Origin: CAXYVX01 sp964292495
GTDB lineage: Bacteria; Patescibacteriota; Saccharimonadia; Saccharimonadales; Saccharimonadaceae
DNA: 17,793 nt
Assembly: GCA_964292495.1 (NCBI GenBank)
Contig: CAXYVX010000017.1
Span: forward strand, 1-17,793
Reading direction: 5' to 3'
This document shows positions 6,827 through 15,269 of the stretch, in pieces. Below the pieces are notes generated by a model, which saw nothing but the letters and a program-made list of their open reading frames with translations, had not been told where the DNA came from and did not search any database. The translations under genes and the position numbers were made by a program. Each line of letters starts with the position of its first letter. Position 1 is the first letter of the stretch.

Positions 6827-8141
6827 CGAATTGCGCAAAAAACTCGCGAAAATGACCCCTGAACAAAAACGTGAATATATCAAACATTTTCAGTCACGGA
6901 AATCGCAAGCTGTTGGCGGTCATGTCAAGGGGAATTCTGGTGTGATTGCTGGTTCAGCGAAACATAATAACATCAAGCCGGTTTTTGAACACCGGCCGAG
7001 CATTGATATTGCGAAAAGTTTTATTGAGCTAAATGTGAAAACTGTGATTGATGCGGACAAAGAATCTGAGATGACCTCAGATGAGCGAAAAAAAGCGGAA
7101 AAGCAGAAAAAACGTCGCGAAAGAAAAGAAAAACGTCGCGCGCACCGGCTGAGAAATATATTTTTGCTTTTGGCTGCAGCGCTTATTTTCGCGATTGCAA
7201 GTGTTGTTATTTGGTGGAATTCCTCTTCTGAGGCGGTAAATCCCGCAGATAAAAATGAATATCAGTTCACAGTTTCAAGCGGCGCGACGGTGGATAATAT
7301 TGCGGATTCGTTGCAGAAAGCTGGGTTTATTAAGAATTCCTTGGCGTTTAGAATTTATGCGCGCATGAACAGTATTACCGTTCACGCTGGGACATTCAAT
7401 CTTTCCCCAGGCAAAAGCATGTTAAGTATTGCGGAAACTCTTGCGAGCAATAAAGTTGCCGACATAACAGTTATGATTCCGCCAGGGGTTAACGAGAAAC
7501 AGCTCAGGGACGTGTTTAAAAATGCTGGTTTTGGTGATACGGATATTGATTCGGCGCTGAACGCAAATTACAACAACGCGATTCTTGCAGACAGGCCGAG
7601 CGGCGCGACGCTTGAAGGTTATCTTTTCCCTGATACATACACAATTGGCGTGAATGATGATTTGAAAGTGCTCGTGAATAAGGCTCTGGATCAATTTGCT
7701 GCCGTCGCGAAAAAAGATGATTTGAAGAATAAATTCAAAAAACAGGGTTTGAGTTTTTATGAAGGGTTGACTTTGGCCTCGATAATTACGAAAGAAGTTC
7801 CGACCGCGAGCGAACAGAAAATGGTTTCCGGTGTGTTTTATAATCGCATGAATCAATCAATGCCGCTTCAAAGCGACCCAACTTTTAAGTTTGCATTCGC
7901 GATGGGCCTCTGTAAAAACAATGCGGACGACCCGACTTGTGATTCTTCTTATAATACATACGTGACGCCTGGTTTGCCGCCGGGTCCGATCGCGAACGTG
8001 AGTGAAAGTGCGCTGGATGCTGTGGCGAACCCTGAAAAAAGCGACTATCTGTATTTTTTGGCGGACAACGACGGCGTGACTCATTTCGCGAAAACGCTTG
8101 ATGAACATACAGCAAATATAAATAAATTTTACAACAATTAA
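6819..8141 (+). CDS. mltG: Endolytic murein transglycosylase MltG (YceG-like)
   Basis: 440 residues from the start chosen by its GGAGG; an in-frame ATG at 6795 would add 8. It cleaves nascent glycan strands at the outer face of the membrane, ending their growth. A basic, charged cytoplasmic N-terminus (1-110, with Lys/Arg-rich 90-111) leads to one membrane helix at about 112-133. A LysM-like subdomain lies at about 148-212. The YceG catalytic domain has LASIITKEV with the catalytic Glu at 326, then MPLQSDPTF, YNTYVTPGLPPGPIAN and SDYLYFLADNDGVTHFAKT, all hallmarks. The long cytoplasmic tail resembles Gram-positive MltGs more than the short E. coli form. Last gene of the ftsA operon. Confidence 0.93.
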   Translation: MTDELRKKLAKMTPEQKREYIKHFQSRKSQAVGGHVKGNSGVIAGSAKHNNIKPVFEHRPSIDIAKSFIELNVKTVIDADKESEMTSDERKKAEKQKKRRERKEKRRAHRLRNIFLLLAAALIFAIASVVIWWNSSSEAVNPADKNEYQFTVSSGATVDNIADSLQKAGFIKNSLAFRIYARMNSITVHAGTFNLSPGKSMLSIAETLASNKVADITVMIPPGVNEKQLRDVFKNAGFGDTDIDSALNANYNNAILADRPSGATLEGYLFPDTYTIGVNDDLKVLVNKALDQFAAVAKKDDLKNKFKKQGLSFYEGLTLASIITKEVPTASEQKMVSGVFYNRMNQSMPLQSDPTFKFAFAMGLCKNNADDPTCDSSYNTYVTPGLPPGPIANVSESALDAVANPEKSDYLYFLADNDGVTHFAKTLDEHTANINKFYNN

Positions 8142-8174
8142 CCCCATATAAATTCTGTAAAATAAGCTAAAAAC

Positions 8175-8203
8175 TTGGTTTTTTCGCGAAAAAATGATAA
8201 AAT
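8175..8203 (+). promoter_or_regulatory. Promoter of the LysM-CHAP gene
   Basis: -35 TTGGTT at 8175-8180, a 17-bp spacer, and extended -10 TGATAAAAT with its hexamer at 8198-8203. The 16-bp palindrome at 8179-8194 (TTTTTTCGCGAAAAAA) fills the spacer. Predicted +1 is 8210. Confidence 0.65.
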
Positions 8204-8213
8204 AACGATATTC

Positions 8214-8225
8214 ATGTGGGCGTGA
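8214..8225 (+). other. Three-codon upstream reading frame (Met-Trp-Ala-stop)
   Basis: ATG TGG GCG TGA begins 4 nt after the predicted +1, the position where other genes here start. It is in frame with the main ATG at 8232, separated by the TGA and two codons. It could be a leaderless mini-ORF that passes ribosomes to the main start, or chance. Confidence 0.3.
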
Positions 8226-8231
8226 ATATTT

Positions 8232-9365
8232 ATGAACAAGATTAAATCACGAATTATTTTACACAACGGCGAATCGCAAAAAATGTCGCGAAATCGTCTC
8301 TTGAAGATATCCGTTTATGTTGGCATATTTGTGTTGACCGGACTTCTTGTCGCGACCAACATAAAACCGTCTCAAACCACAATTCAGCAAAATTCATCAT
8401 CTCAGAATGCAAGCGCTAATTTTGTGGCGTCATCAAAATTGCCGGTTGTGACTTCAGGTGACGCGCAGACTGCAAATATTGCATCAACAATTGCCAACAA
8501 CTCTTCCTTGAACGCGTCTGACAGCGCTTCAAACAGATCGATCACGATGAGCTCAATTGTCGCGAACTCGCAGGCAGATGTTTCTTCGGCGAATAAATCC
8601 GCTTCGGTTAGCGCAACTTCTGGTGTCATACCAATCTCATCTTATACAGTTCAGGACGGAGATACTGCTGCGAAAATCGCCTCAAAATTTGGCATTTCAG
8701 ACCAAACAGTCCGACAGGCAAATAATTTGAGCACAGACGATGTCTCTGTTGGCGCAACATTAAATATTCCAGCTGTTGATGGTGTGATTTATACAACAGT
8801 TGCAGGAGATAGTTTGGAATCCATCGCCTCAAAATATTCCTCAAATACTGACAATATTATTGCAGTTAACAACTTGACCGACCCGAATGTTCCAGCCGGA
8901 ACAAGATTGCTTTTGCCTGATGGAACGGTTCCGGTTGTGCCGACGGTCAACAACTCTGTCGCGACCAATACAACACTCGCGACAAGAGCCACGGGAACAG
9001 GCACCGGCACTGTGATTGGCAGCGCCTCACAATATTCCGCGCAGGCTGGCAACAGATATTATTATGGCGAATGTACTTGGTACGCATATAATCGCCGCGT
9101 GCAGCTTGGCTTGCCAGTCGGAAGTTTCTGGGGAAATGCGAACACTTGGGCGATTCGCGCGTCTTCCGCTGGATTTGTGGTAAACCACACGCCGTCCGTC
9201 GGTGCAATTTTCCAGACGACAGCGGGATATTATGGCCACGTCGGCGTTGTTGAAAGCGTCAATCCGGACGGAACTATTACAATTAGCGAAATGAATTATA
9301 GTGGTTGGGCACAAATTAATCGAAGAACGATCTCAAATCCTGGTTCATACAATTACATCCACTAA
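8232..9365 (+). CDS. Membrane-anchored or secreted LysM-LysM-CHAP peptidoglycan hydrolase
   Basis: 377 residues. A hydrophobic helix at about 25-43 (VYVGIFVLTGLLVA) is a signal anchor. A Ser/Asn/Ala-rich spacer follows, then two LysM domains at about 138-182 (YTVQDGDT) and 186-230 (YTTVAGDS), which bind peptidoglycan. The C-terminal CHAP domain has Cys281 in GECTWYA, His336 in GHVGVVE, and ISEMNY as the third polar position. CHAP enzymes are amidases or endopeptidases that cut peptide crosslinks or stems. Typical jobs are daughter-cell separation or wall remodelling; in an episymbiont it might act on a host wall, which is speculation. ATG 8232 has no Shine-Dalgarno site and lies 22 nt after the predicted +1; ATG 8283 (MSRNRLLK) is an alternative. 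Own promoter, following the ftsA operon. Confidence 0.9.
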   Translation: MNKIKSRIILHNGESQKMSRNRLLKISVYVGIFVLTGLLVATNIKPSQTTIQQNSSSQNASANFVASSKLPVVTSGDAQTANIASTIANNSSLNASDSASNRSITMSSIVANSQADVSSANKSASVSATSGVIPISSYTVQDGDTAAKIASKFGISDQTVRQANNLSTDDVSVGATLNIPAVDGVIYTTVAGDSLESIASKYSSNTDNIIAVNNLTDPNVPAGTRLLLPDGTVPVVPTVNNSVATNTTLATRATGTGTGTVIGSASQYSAQAGNRYYYGECTWYAYNRRVQLGLPVGSFWGNANTWAIRASSAGFVVNHTPSVGAIFQTTAGYYGHVGVVESVNPDGTITISEMNYSGWAQINRRTISNPGSYNYIH

Positions 9366-9368
9366 AAC

Positions 9369-9397
9369 TGGAAAAATGTCAAAAAACCTGTTATAAT
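9369..9397 (+). promoter_or_regulatory. obg promoter, near-leaderless
   Basis: Extended -10 TGTTATAAT, hexamer 9392-9397, with a poor -35 TGGAAA at 9369-9374. Predicted +1 is 9404, 4 nt before the ATG at 9408, and no Shine-Dalgarno is present. Confidence 0.65.
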
Positions 9398-9407
9398 TAA
9401 TAATATT

Positions 9408-10910
9408 ATGTTTGCCGATACAGCAGAAGTTCAGATTACAGCCGGCGATGGCGGAGCTGGCTATGTTAGTTTTCACCACGAAAAATATGTCGACAAGGGC
9501 GGCCCGGATGGTGGCGATGGTGGACGCGGCGGCGACGTTGTTTTTGTGGCTGACAGCGGACGGGGTTCTTTGGTTGATTTTCGCTTTAAGCCGAATTTGT
9601 CTGCAAAAAACGGAAATAACGGAGCTGAGAACAACAAACGCGGTCGCGACGGTTTGAATTTTAAGGTGAAAGTTCCGGTCGGAACAGTTGTTTATAAAAT
9701 TCGCGAAAAATCTGATGGAACTCGCGAAAAAGAACAAATCGCGGATTTGACGAAACTTGGAGAAGAAATTGTCATTGCCAAGGGCGGTTTGGGCGGATTT
9801 GGAAACGCACACTTTAAAAGTTCAACAAGACAAACGCCGAGAGTCGCAGAGCTTGGCGAGCGCGGAGATCATTTTTTCGCAAAACTTGAACTGAAAATCT
9901 TGGCAAACGTTGGCTTGGTTGGATTCCCAAATGCTGGGAAAAGCACGTTTTTGTCGGTCGTCACTAACGCGAAACCGGAAATCGCGAACTACGCTTTCAC
10001 AACTTTGAAACCTCAGCTTGGCGTGGCGAAAGTTGACGACAGTGAGTTTTTGATTGCTGATATCCCGGGTTTGATTGAAGGAGCCGCTGATGGAAAAGGG
10101 CTTGGCGACGAGTTTTTGCGGCACGTTGAACGATGCGAAGTGATTTTGCATTTGATTGACGGAATGAGCCCAGATATTGCTGGGGATTATGATAAAATTC
10201 GCCAAGAACTCGCGAAATATTCTCCAAAAATGGCTGAAAAACCGGAAATTATTGCACTGACAAAACTCGACACAATTGATGACGAAATCGCTGAAATGCA
10301 GCGAGAAGAACTTTTGAAAGTGATTCCAAGTGGCACGAAAGTTTTTGCAATTTCTTCTGTTGCGCATAAAAATTTGACGCCGGTTTTGCGCGATTTGGCA
10401 AAGATCGTCAATGAAAAGCGCGCTGAGGAAGAAGCTGAAATTCGCGAAAATTCAGACGAAATTCGCGACGAAGACGACAACATTATCCCTGTTATTTCTC
10501 TTGGCGAAAGTAAATTTGCGAAAAACTTTACGGTTGAAAAAATTGGTGAAAATGAATATGAAGTTCGCGGCGAGAAGATTAGAAAATTTGCTGAGCGAAC
10601 AGATTTTGCCAATATTGAAGGCGTGAACCGCTTGCGCGACATCATGAAAAAACAAGGAATTTTACACCAACTTGAACGCCAAGGCGCGGACGGAAAATCG
10701 ATGGTTCACATTGGCGACAGCGCGTTTACTTTGTTTGAATGGGAAGACGAATATGATGAGCGCCACGCACACGAAAACAATGCACCTGGATCGCGAAAGA
10801 AGAATGGAAAATTCGTCGGCAATGAGCGCAAGGGTGGTGATAAAAACTTGACTCGCGGACACGTCATAAAACATGCCGCCGGTGTTGTTGATCCGCGCGA
10901 CAGAAAATAA
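9408..10910 (+). CDS. obg: Obg family GTPase (ribosome assembly, stress)
   Basis: 500 residues. The Gly-rich Obg fold occupies 1-160 (DGGAGYVSFHHEKY, GGPDGGDGGRGGD, GGLGGFGN). The G domain follows, with G1 GFPNAGKS at 172-179, G2 around FTTL, G3 DIPG at 218-221, G4 TKLD at 285-288 and G5 SSV at about 316. The C-terminal OCT domain is about 360-447, with a basic tail to 500. Obg binds the large ribosomal subunit and links GTP level to assembly. One oddity is G4: Thr replaces the usual Asn of NKxD, which may alter guanine binding. The gene has its own promoter and stands 42 bp after the LysM-CHAP gene. Confidence 0.97.
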   Translation: MFADTAEVQITAGDGGAGYVSFHHEKYVDKGGPDGGDGGRGGDVVFVADSGRGSLVDFRFKPNLSAKNGNNGAENNKRGRDGLNFKVKVPVGTVVYKIREKSDGTREKEQIADLTKLGEEIVIAKGGLGGFGNAHFKSSTRQTPRVAELGERGDHFFAKLELKILANVGLVGFPNAGKSTFLSVVTNAKPEIANYAFTTLKPQLGVAKVDDSEFLIADIPGLIEGAADGKGLGDEFLRHVERCEVILHLIDGMSPDIAGDYDKIRQELAKYSPKMAEKPEIIALTKLDTIDDEIAEMQREELLKVIPSGTKVFAISSVAHKNLTPVLRDLAKIVNEKRAEEEAEIRENSDEIRDEDDNIIPVISLGESKFAKNFTVEKIGENEYEVRGEKIRKFAERTDFANIEGVNRLRDIMKKQGILHQLERQGADGKSMVHIGDSAFTLFEWEDEYDERHAHENNAPGSRKKNGKFVGNERKGGDKNLTRGHVIKHAAGVVDPRDRK

Positions 10911-10930
10911 TTCGCGAATTCACGTTAAGT

Positions 10931-10959
10931 TTCGCGAAAATTTCTGAAAATGCTAGACT
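10931..10959 (+). promoter_or_regulatory. sbcB promoter, leaderless
   Basis: Extended -10 TGCTAGACT with hexamer 10954-10959. The predicted +1 is exactly the ATG at 10966. A TTTCGCGAAAA palindrome overlaps the -35 position, and a second (AATTCGCGAATT, 10909-10920) overlaps the obg stop. Confidence 0.6.
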
Positions 10960-10965
10960 ATAAGA

Positions 10966-12570
10966 ATGAGTAAAACCTATTTTTTCTATGATCTCGAAAC
11001 AAGTGGATTTTCGCCTCGACGCGACAGAATTATGCAGTTCGCGGGGATTCGGACCGACGAAAATTTTGACCCGATTCCTGGCGAGGAATACAATTTTTTA
11101 ATATATTTAAATGAAGATATTTTGCCTTCGCCAACCGCTGTTATGGTCACTAAAATCACACCGCAAAAAACTCACGAAGAAGGATACTCTGAGGCAGATT
11201 TCGCGATGATTTTTGACGAAAAAATAAATCTTCCAAACACCGTTTTCTTGGGATATAACTCAATCCGTTTTGACGATGAGCACATGAGAAATTTTCTGTG
11301 GAGGAATTTTCGCGATCCTTATGAATGGGAATGGAAAGACGGAAATTCGCGATGGGATTTGCTTGATGCGGTCCGTTTGATCCGAGCTTTACGTCCGGAA
11401 GGTGTCAAATGGCCAACGATGAAAATTACGGATGAAAAAGGGGAAATTCGCGAAATTCCAGCCAATAAATTAGAGCTGATTTCCAGCTTAAATCATTTCC
11501 CGCACAGGCACGCCCACGATGCACTTTCTGATGTTGAAGACACGATAAATCTCGCGAAACTTCTAAGAAATGCTCAACCGAAAATGTTTGATTTTCTGTT
11601 GGCGAATCGCGGCAAAAAAGAGATTTCAAAGATCATTGATTCTGTGCAGCCATTTGTTTATGCTAGCGGAAAATTTGCGGCGGAAAATGAAAAAACGAGT
11701 GTAGTTTTTAAAATTGGAGATTCGCGAAATTCGTCAGTTTTGGTTTATGATTTGAGATTTTCACCAGAAGAATTTGCGAATTTGGATGAAAATCAGATGG
11801 CAGAAATATTGAGCGCGAATTGGCAAACGCGTACGAAACCGGATTTCAAGAATTTACCAATCAAGGAAATTGCGTTAAATAAATGCCCGGCGATTGCACC
11901 GATTGGAACCCTTGATTCTGGCAGTCAAAAACGTATAAATCTTGACATTGAAATAGTTAAAAGCAACTTCTCTTTGGTGCAAAAAAACTATGGAATAATT
12001 GACAAAATGGCGGCAGCTTTTGGTGCAAGTAAGGAAAAAACTATCCGCGAATTCGCGAAAAAAAGCGGCGAAAAAGGAGCTGGAAACGACGTGGAAGGAA
12101 AGCTGTATGATTCATTCACGCCCGCGGATGACAAGGGAAAAATCGCTGCTGTCAGAAACGCAAATGCGAATGATTTGGCGGATTTTCATCCGGATTTTCG
12201 CGACGAAAGATTGCCGGAATTGTTGCTGAGATATAAAGCGAGAAATTTCGCGAAAAGTTTGAGTGAAAGCGAAAAGGAAAAATACGAAAAATGGCGATCC
12301 GAAAAAATTGTTCGTGAAATGCCGAATTATTTTCGCGAAATCGGTTTCCTGGAATTTTTCGCGAAAAAACCGGATAAAAAAACAGTAGCTGATTTTGAAA
12401 ATAAATTGCCAGAAAACGAAAAATATCAATTTGCGCAAACGAAAAAATTTGTTGATGGCTTTACGAAGCTTGGAAATGAAATTGACGGATCGGTTTTGAT
12501 TGATTTGCGGTTGTGGGCGGAAAGTATCGCTCCGTATGACGATGCCGGAGACGGCGATTTTCGCGAATAG
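10966..12570 (+). CDS. sbcB: Exonuclease I (3'-5' single-strand DNA exonuclease)
   Basis: 534 residues, somewhat longer than E. coli ExoI (475). It follows the E. coli protein closely. The DnaQ-like exonuclease core has Asp9 and Glu11 in YDLETSG, Asp103 in GYNSIRFDDE, and His184 and Asp189 in HAHDALSD, matching the DEDDh set with the right His-to-Asp spacing. NSRWDLLDAVR, ALRPEGVKWP and an SH3-like region (FVYASGKF, then INLDIEIVKSN) follow. The ExoI C-terminal domain contains LYDSF and LLLRYKARNFAKSL. It degrades single-stranded DNA in recombination and mismatch repair. Extra charged stretches rich in Lys and Glu account for the added length. It ends in FRE, read from a TTCGCGAA copy. Confidence 0.95.
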   Translation: MSKTYFFYDLETSGFSPRRDRIMQFAGIRTDENFDPIPGEEYNFLIYLNEDILPSPTAVMVTKITPQKTHEEGYSEADFAMIFDEKINLPNTVFLGYNSIRFDDEHMRNFLWRNFRDPYEWEWKDGNSRWDLLDAVRLIRALRPEGVKWPTMKITDEKGEIREIPANKLELISSLNHFPHRHAHDALSDVEDTINLAKLLRNAQPKMFDFLLANRGKKEISKIIDSVQPFVYASGKFAAENEKTSVVFKIGDSRNSSVLVYDLRFSPEEFANLDENQMAEILSANWQTRTKPDFKNLPIKEIALNKCPAIAPIGTLDSGSQKRINLDIEIVKSNFSLVQKNYGIIDKMAAAFGASKEKTIREFAKKSGEKGAGNDVEGKLYDSFTPADDKGKIAAVRNANANDLADFHPDFRDERLPELLLRYKARNFAKSLSESEKEKYEKWRSEKIVREMPNYFREIGFLEFFAKKPDKKTVADFENKLPENEKYQFAQTKKFVDGFTKLGNEIDGSVLIDLRLWAESIAPYDDAGDGDFRE

Positions 12571-12572
12571 TT

Positions 12573-12600
12573 TTGTGATTTTTGAAAAATCTGATACAAT
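12573..12600 (+). promoter_or_regulatory. tRNA cluster promoter
   Basis: -35 TTGTGA at 12573-12578, a 16-bp spacer, and extended -10 TGATACAAT with hexamer 12595-12600; predicted +1 12607. A 15-bp inverted repeat, GATTTTTGAAAAATC (12577-12591), fills the spacer. Confidence 0.6.
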
Positions 12601-12635
12601 TTTGTTGCGGATGTTTCCGTGAAAATTTACAATTT

Positions 12636-12720
12636 GCCGGAATCGTGTAGTGGCAATCACAGGAGACTGTAAATCTCCCCTCTTTCGAGTTCGTAGGTTC
12701 GAGTCCTACTTCCGGCACCA
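12636..12720 (+). tRNA. tRNA-Tyr (GUA)
   Basis: 85 nt with encoded CCA. Acceptor GCCGGAA pairs with TTCCGGC. Anticodon stem GGAGA/TCTCC encloses CTGTAAA, anticodon GTA. T arm GTAGG-TTCGAGT-CCTAC. A 14-nt variable arm makes it class II, as expected for bacterial tRNA-Tyr. Confidence 0.95.
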
Positions 12721-12744
12721 GATTTTTCATAAAAGATCACGTTT

Positions 12745-12821
12745 GCCGCTTTAGCTCAGATGGTTAGAGCGACGGTTTTGTAAACCGTAGGTCTTCGGTT
12801 CGATTCCGAAAAGCGGCTCCA
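12745..12821 (+). tRNA. tRNA-Thr (UGU)
   Basis: 77 nt with encoded CCA. Acceptor GCCGCTT/AAGCGGC, D stem GCTC/GAGC, anticodon stem ACGGT/ACCGT around TTTGTAA (anticodon TGT), T arm TTCGG-TTCGATT-CCGAA. Confidence 0.95.
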
Positions 12822-12842
12822 AAATCTTTGAGAAATCGTTTT

Positions 12843-12917
<75 letters not shown>

Positions 12918-12929
12918 TAAATATTATTT

Positions 12930-12955
12930 AGCCAGAGAAATCTGGCTTTTTATTT
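12930..12955 (+). terminator. Rho-independent terminator after the tRNA cluster
   Basis: Stem AGCCAGA/TCTGGCT (7 bp) with a GAAA tetraloop, followed by TTTTTATTT. Confidence 0.85.
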
Positions 12956-12960
12956 CGCTC

Positions 12961-12989
12961 TTGCTAAATTAACAGATGAGTAGTAAAAT
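12961..12989 (+). promoter_or_regulatory. ftsK promoter, near-leaderless
   Basis: -35 TTGCTA at 12961-12966, a 17-bp spacer and -10 TAAAAT at 12984-12989. Predicted +1 is 12996, downstream of the ATG at 12990 and 3 nt before the ATG at 12999. Confidence 0.65.
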
Positions 12990-12998
12990 ATGTCATAT

Positions 12999-15206
12999 AT
13001 GGCAAAGAAACGCGGGCCGGGCAGGCCAAAAAAAGTAGCTGCGAAGAAAACATCTCAGGCGGCAAAGCATGAAGTTCCGAGCGGTTTTTGGGCGCAAGTC
13101 GGTGCAATATTTTTGATTCTTTTTGCGATTTTGATTCTGGTCGGTTTGGCTGGTGTCGGTGGAATGTTGCCGATCAATTTCGCGAAATTCACCAGGTTTG
13201 TCTTGGGCTGGACGGCTTTTGTTATGCCGTTCGTTTTTGTTTGGCAGGCGGTGCAAATTTTCCGTAGCGATGAAAACAGGTTGCCGGGCGTGATTTGGTT
13301 CGCGACAATATTTTTCGCGGTGTTTTTTTCAGGATTGTTGCAGTTGATGATGGCGCAACCTTTGATTCGGTCAGATTTGAATGGCGGCGGTTTGGTTGGG
13401 TTTGGGCTGGATAATGTTATTTTGCAATTTTTGAACGTTCCGGTTGCAGCGCTGATTTTGGTGGTTTTGATCCTTATTTTGACATTTTTCGTGTTGAGCA
13501 TTTCACCGAAAGCTGTGCTTGCTTACATCAAAGATTTCTTTGGAAAAGAGCGTGAAAATGATGATTCTAAAAATGAAAAAATCGCGAAAAAGCTGTCCGA
13601 TCAAAAAGAAGATTTTTCCAAAGATGAACCTGAAATTCATGAAAAAACTGGTCCGATCAAGTTGAATAAAGGCGTTGAAACGGTTGATCATTCTGGTGAT
13701 GATAAGAAAAATTCTCGCAAAAATGCGCAGGAATCGGAGAAAATTCGCGAAGAAAAATCTGCTTTGACGATGGCGAGCGACCCGAACTGGGAATTCCCGA
13801 GCCTTGATTTGTTGGAGAAAAAACAGCGCCCAGCTGACGCCGGAGATGTTCAGCGCAATGCGGAAGTGATTCGTGAAACTTTGAGCGAATTTAATATAAA
13901 TGTGGAAATGGAAGGTGCAAATATTGGTCCGAAAGTGACTCAATACACTATGAAACCTGCGAGCGGCGTGAAACTTTCGCGAATTACGAACGTTGCGGAC
14001 AGTTTGGCGCTGAATTTGGCGGCGCGAAGTCTGCGAATTGAAGCGCCGATTCCGGGAAAACGCTCGGTTGGGATTGAGGTGCCAAATGTTCGCGCTGCGG
14101 ACGTCAGGCTTTTCTCGATTTTGAATTCCGAACAGTGGAAAAAAACGAAGGAGCCACTATCTTTTGCGGCTGGACTTGATATTTCTGGTGATTCTATGAT
14201 TGGCGAGCTAAATAAAATGCCGCACCTTGTGATTGCTGGGCAGACCGGTTCTGGTAAGTCTGTGATGATCAATTCCTTGCTTATTTCTCTGTTATATCGC
14301 AATACTCCGGCCGACATGAAGCTGATTTTGGTTGACCCGAAACAGGTGGAAATGGCGCCATATCAGGACATTCCGCATTTGCTCACGCCAATTATTACCG
14401 AGCCAGAAAAGACGATTTCTGCGCTAAAATGGGCGGTTCAAGAGATGGAGCAGCGCTATACTTCGCTGGCTGAGGAGCGTTTGCGCGATATTAAATCTTA
14501 TAATAATAAAATGCGCGAAAAAGGCGAGCCGACCATGCCGTATATTGTGATTGTGGTGGACGAAATGGCAGATCTCATGATGCTTGCGAAACGCGATGTT
14601 GAGGCGCTGATTGTGCGTCTTGCGCAGAAAGCGCGCGCGGTTGGAATTCATTTGGTGCTCGCAACGCAGCGACCGTCGGTTGACGTCATCACCGGTTTGA
14701 TTAAAGCCAACGTTCCGGCGCGAATCGCGTTTACAGTGGCGAGCCAAGTGGATTCGCGAACTATTTTGGATCAATCAGGAGCGGAAAAACTGCTTGGTGC
14801 GGGCGATATGTTGATATTGACGCCGTCAATGAGCAAGCCAAAACGCGTTCAGGGCGCGTTTGTGACAGATGAAGAAGTTGTAAAAATTACAGACTTTTTG
14901 CGAATGGCTGCACCGCCGGATTATAACCCGGACATCATCTCTCAGCAAGTTGCAATCAACGGCAAGGGTGGGGTTGTTATGGATATGGACGGCGGCGGCG
15001 AGGATAGCGAATTTCGCGACGCGGTGCGAGTTGTAGTTGAGGCGCGCAAAGCCTCGACATCTCTTTTGCAGCGCCGGCTGAGGATTGGGTATAGTAAAGC
15101 TGCTCGGATCATGGAAGATATGGAAGACAAAGGTATTATTGGGCCGCAAGATGGATCGCGTCCGCGTGAAGTTTTGATCTCGTCGCTTGATGATATTATG
15201 GAATAA
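12999..15206 (+). CDS. ftsK: DNA translocase FtsK/SpoIIIE
   Basis: 735 residues from ATG 12999, chosen because the in-frame ATG at 12990 touches the -10 box and would lie upstream of the predicted +1. An N-terminal basic patch (KKRGPGRPKK) precedes about four membrane helices (roughly 30-170). A charged linker (180-260) follows, much shorter than in E. coli FtsK. The alpha/beta motor has Walker A GQTGSGKS (414-421), Walker B IVIVVDEMADL (Asp521, Glu522), and LATQRPSVDVITGLIKAN. The C-terminal winged-helix gamma domain (about 660-735) has SLLQRRLRIGYSKAARIMEDME, which in the family reads KOPS-type polar sequences. It pumps chromosome DNA through the septum before division. It stands alone between the tRNA terminator and the convergent rpoD. 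Confidence 0.97.
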   Translation: MAKKRGPGRPKKVAAKKTSQAAKHEVPSGFWAQVGAIFLILFAILILVGLAGVGGMLPINFAKFTRFVLGWTAFVMPFVFVWQAVQIFRSDENRLPGVIWFATIFFAVFFSGLLQLMMAQPLIRSDLNGGGLVGFGLDNVILQFLNVPVAALILVVLILILTFFVLSISPKAVLAYIKDFFGKERENDDSKNEKIAKKLSDQKEDFSKDEPEIHEKTGPIKLNKGVETVDHSGDDKKNSRKNAQESEKIREEKSALTMASDPNWEFPSLDLLEKKQRPADAGDVQRNAEVIRETLSEFNINVEMEGANIGPKVTQYTMKPASGVKLSRITNVADSLALNLAARSLRIEAPIPGKRSVGIEVPNVRAADVRLFSILNSEQWKKTKEPLSFAAGLDISGDSMIGELNKMPHLVIAGQTGSGKSVMINSLLISLLYRNTPADMKLILVDPKQVEMAPYQDIPHLLTPIITEPEKTISALKWAVQEMEQRYTSLAEERLRDIKSYNNKMREKGEPTMPYIVIVVDEMADLMMLAKRDVEALIVRLAQKARAVGIHLVLATQRPSVDVITGLIKANVPARIAFTVASQVDSRTILDQSGAEKLLGAGDMLILTPSMSKPKRVQGAFVTDEEVVKITDFLRMAAPPDYNPDIISQQVAINGKGGVVMDMDGGGEDSEFRDAVRVVVEARKASTSLLQRRLRIGYSKAARIMEDMEDKGIIGPQDGSRPREVLISSLDDIME

Positions 15207-15233
15207 CTCGCGAAATTTTCCGGAATATTTACG

Positions 15234-15269
15234 CAAAAAAACACCGCTACATGAGCGGTGTTTTGATTT
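15234..15269. terminator. Bidirectional terminator between ftsK and rpoD
   Basis: Perfect 8-bp stem ACACCGCT/AGCGGTGT with an ACATG loop. T-rich tract TTTTGATTTTT lies on the plus strand, and the A run at 15235-15241 gives a T run on the minus strand, so it can stop both converging transcripts. Confidence 0.9.

Noticed and set aside
8142..8182. Possible terminator after mltG (AAAAAC/GTTTTT around 8170-8182)
   Set aside because: The stem is almost all A-T and overlaps the next promoter's -35; too weak to call.
12636..12720. tRNA-Tyr read as tRNA-Ser or tRNA-Leu because of its long variable arm
   Set aside because: The anticodon is GTA, and a class II arm is normal for bacterial tRNA-Tyr.
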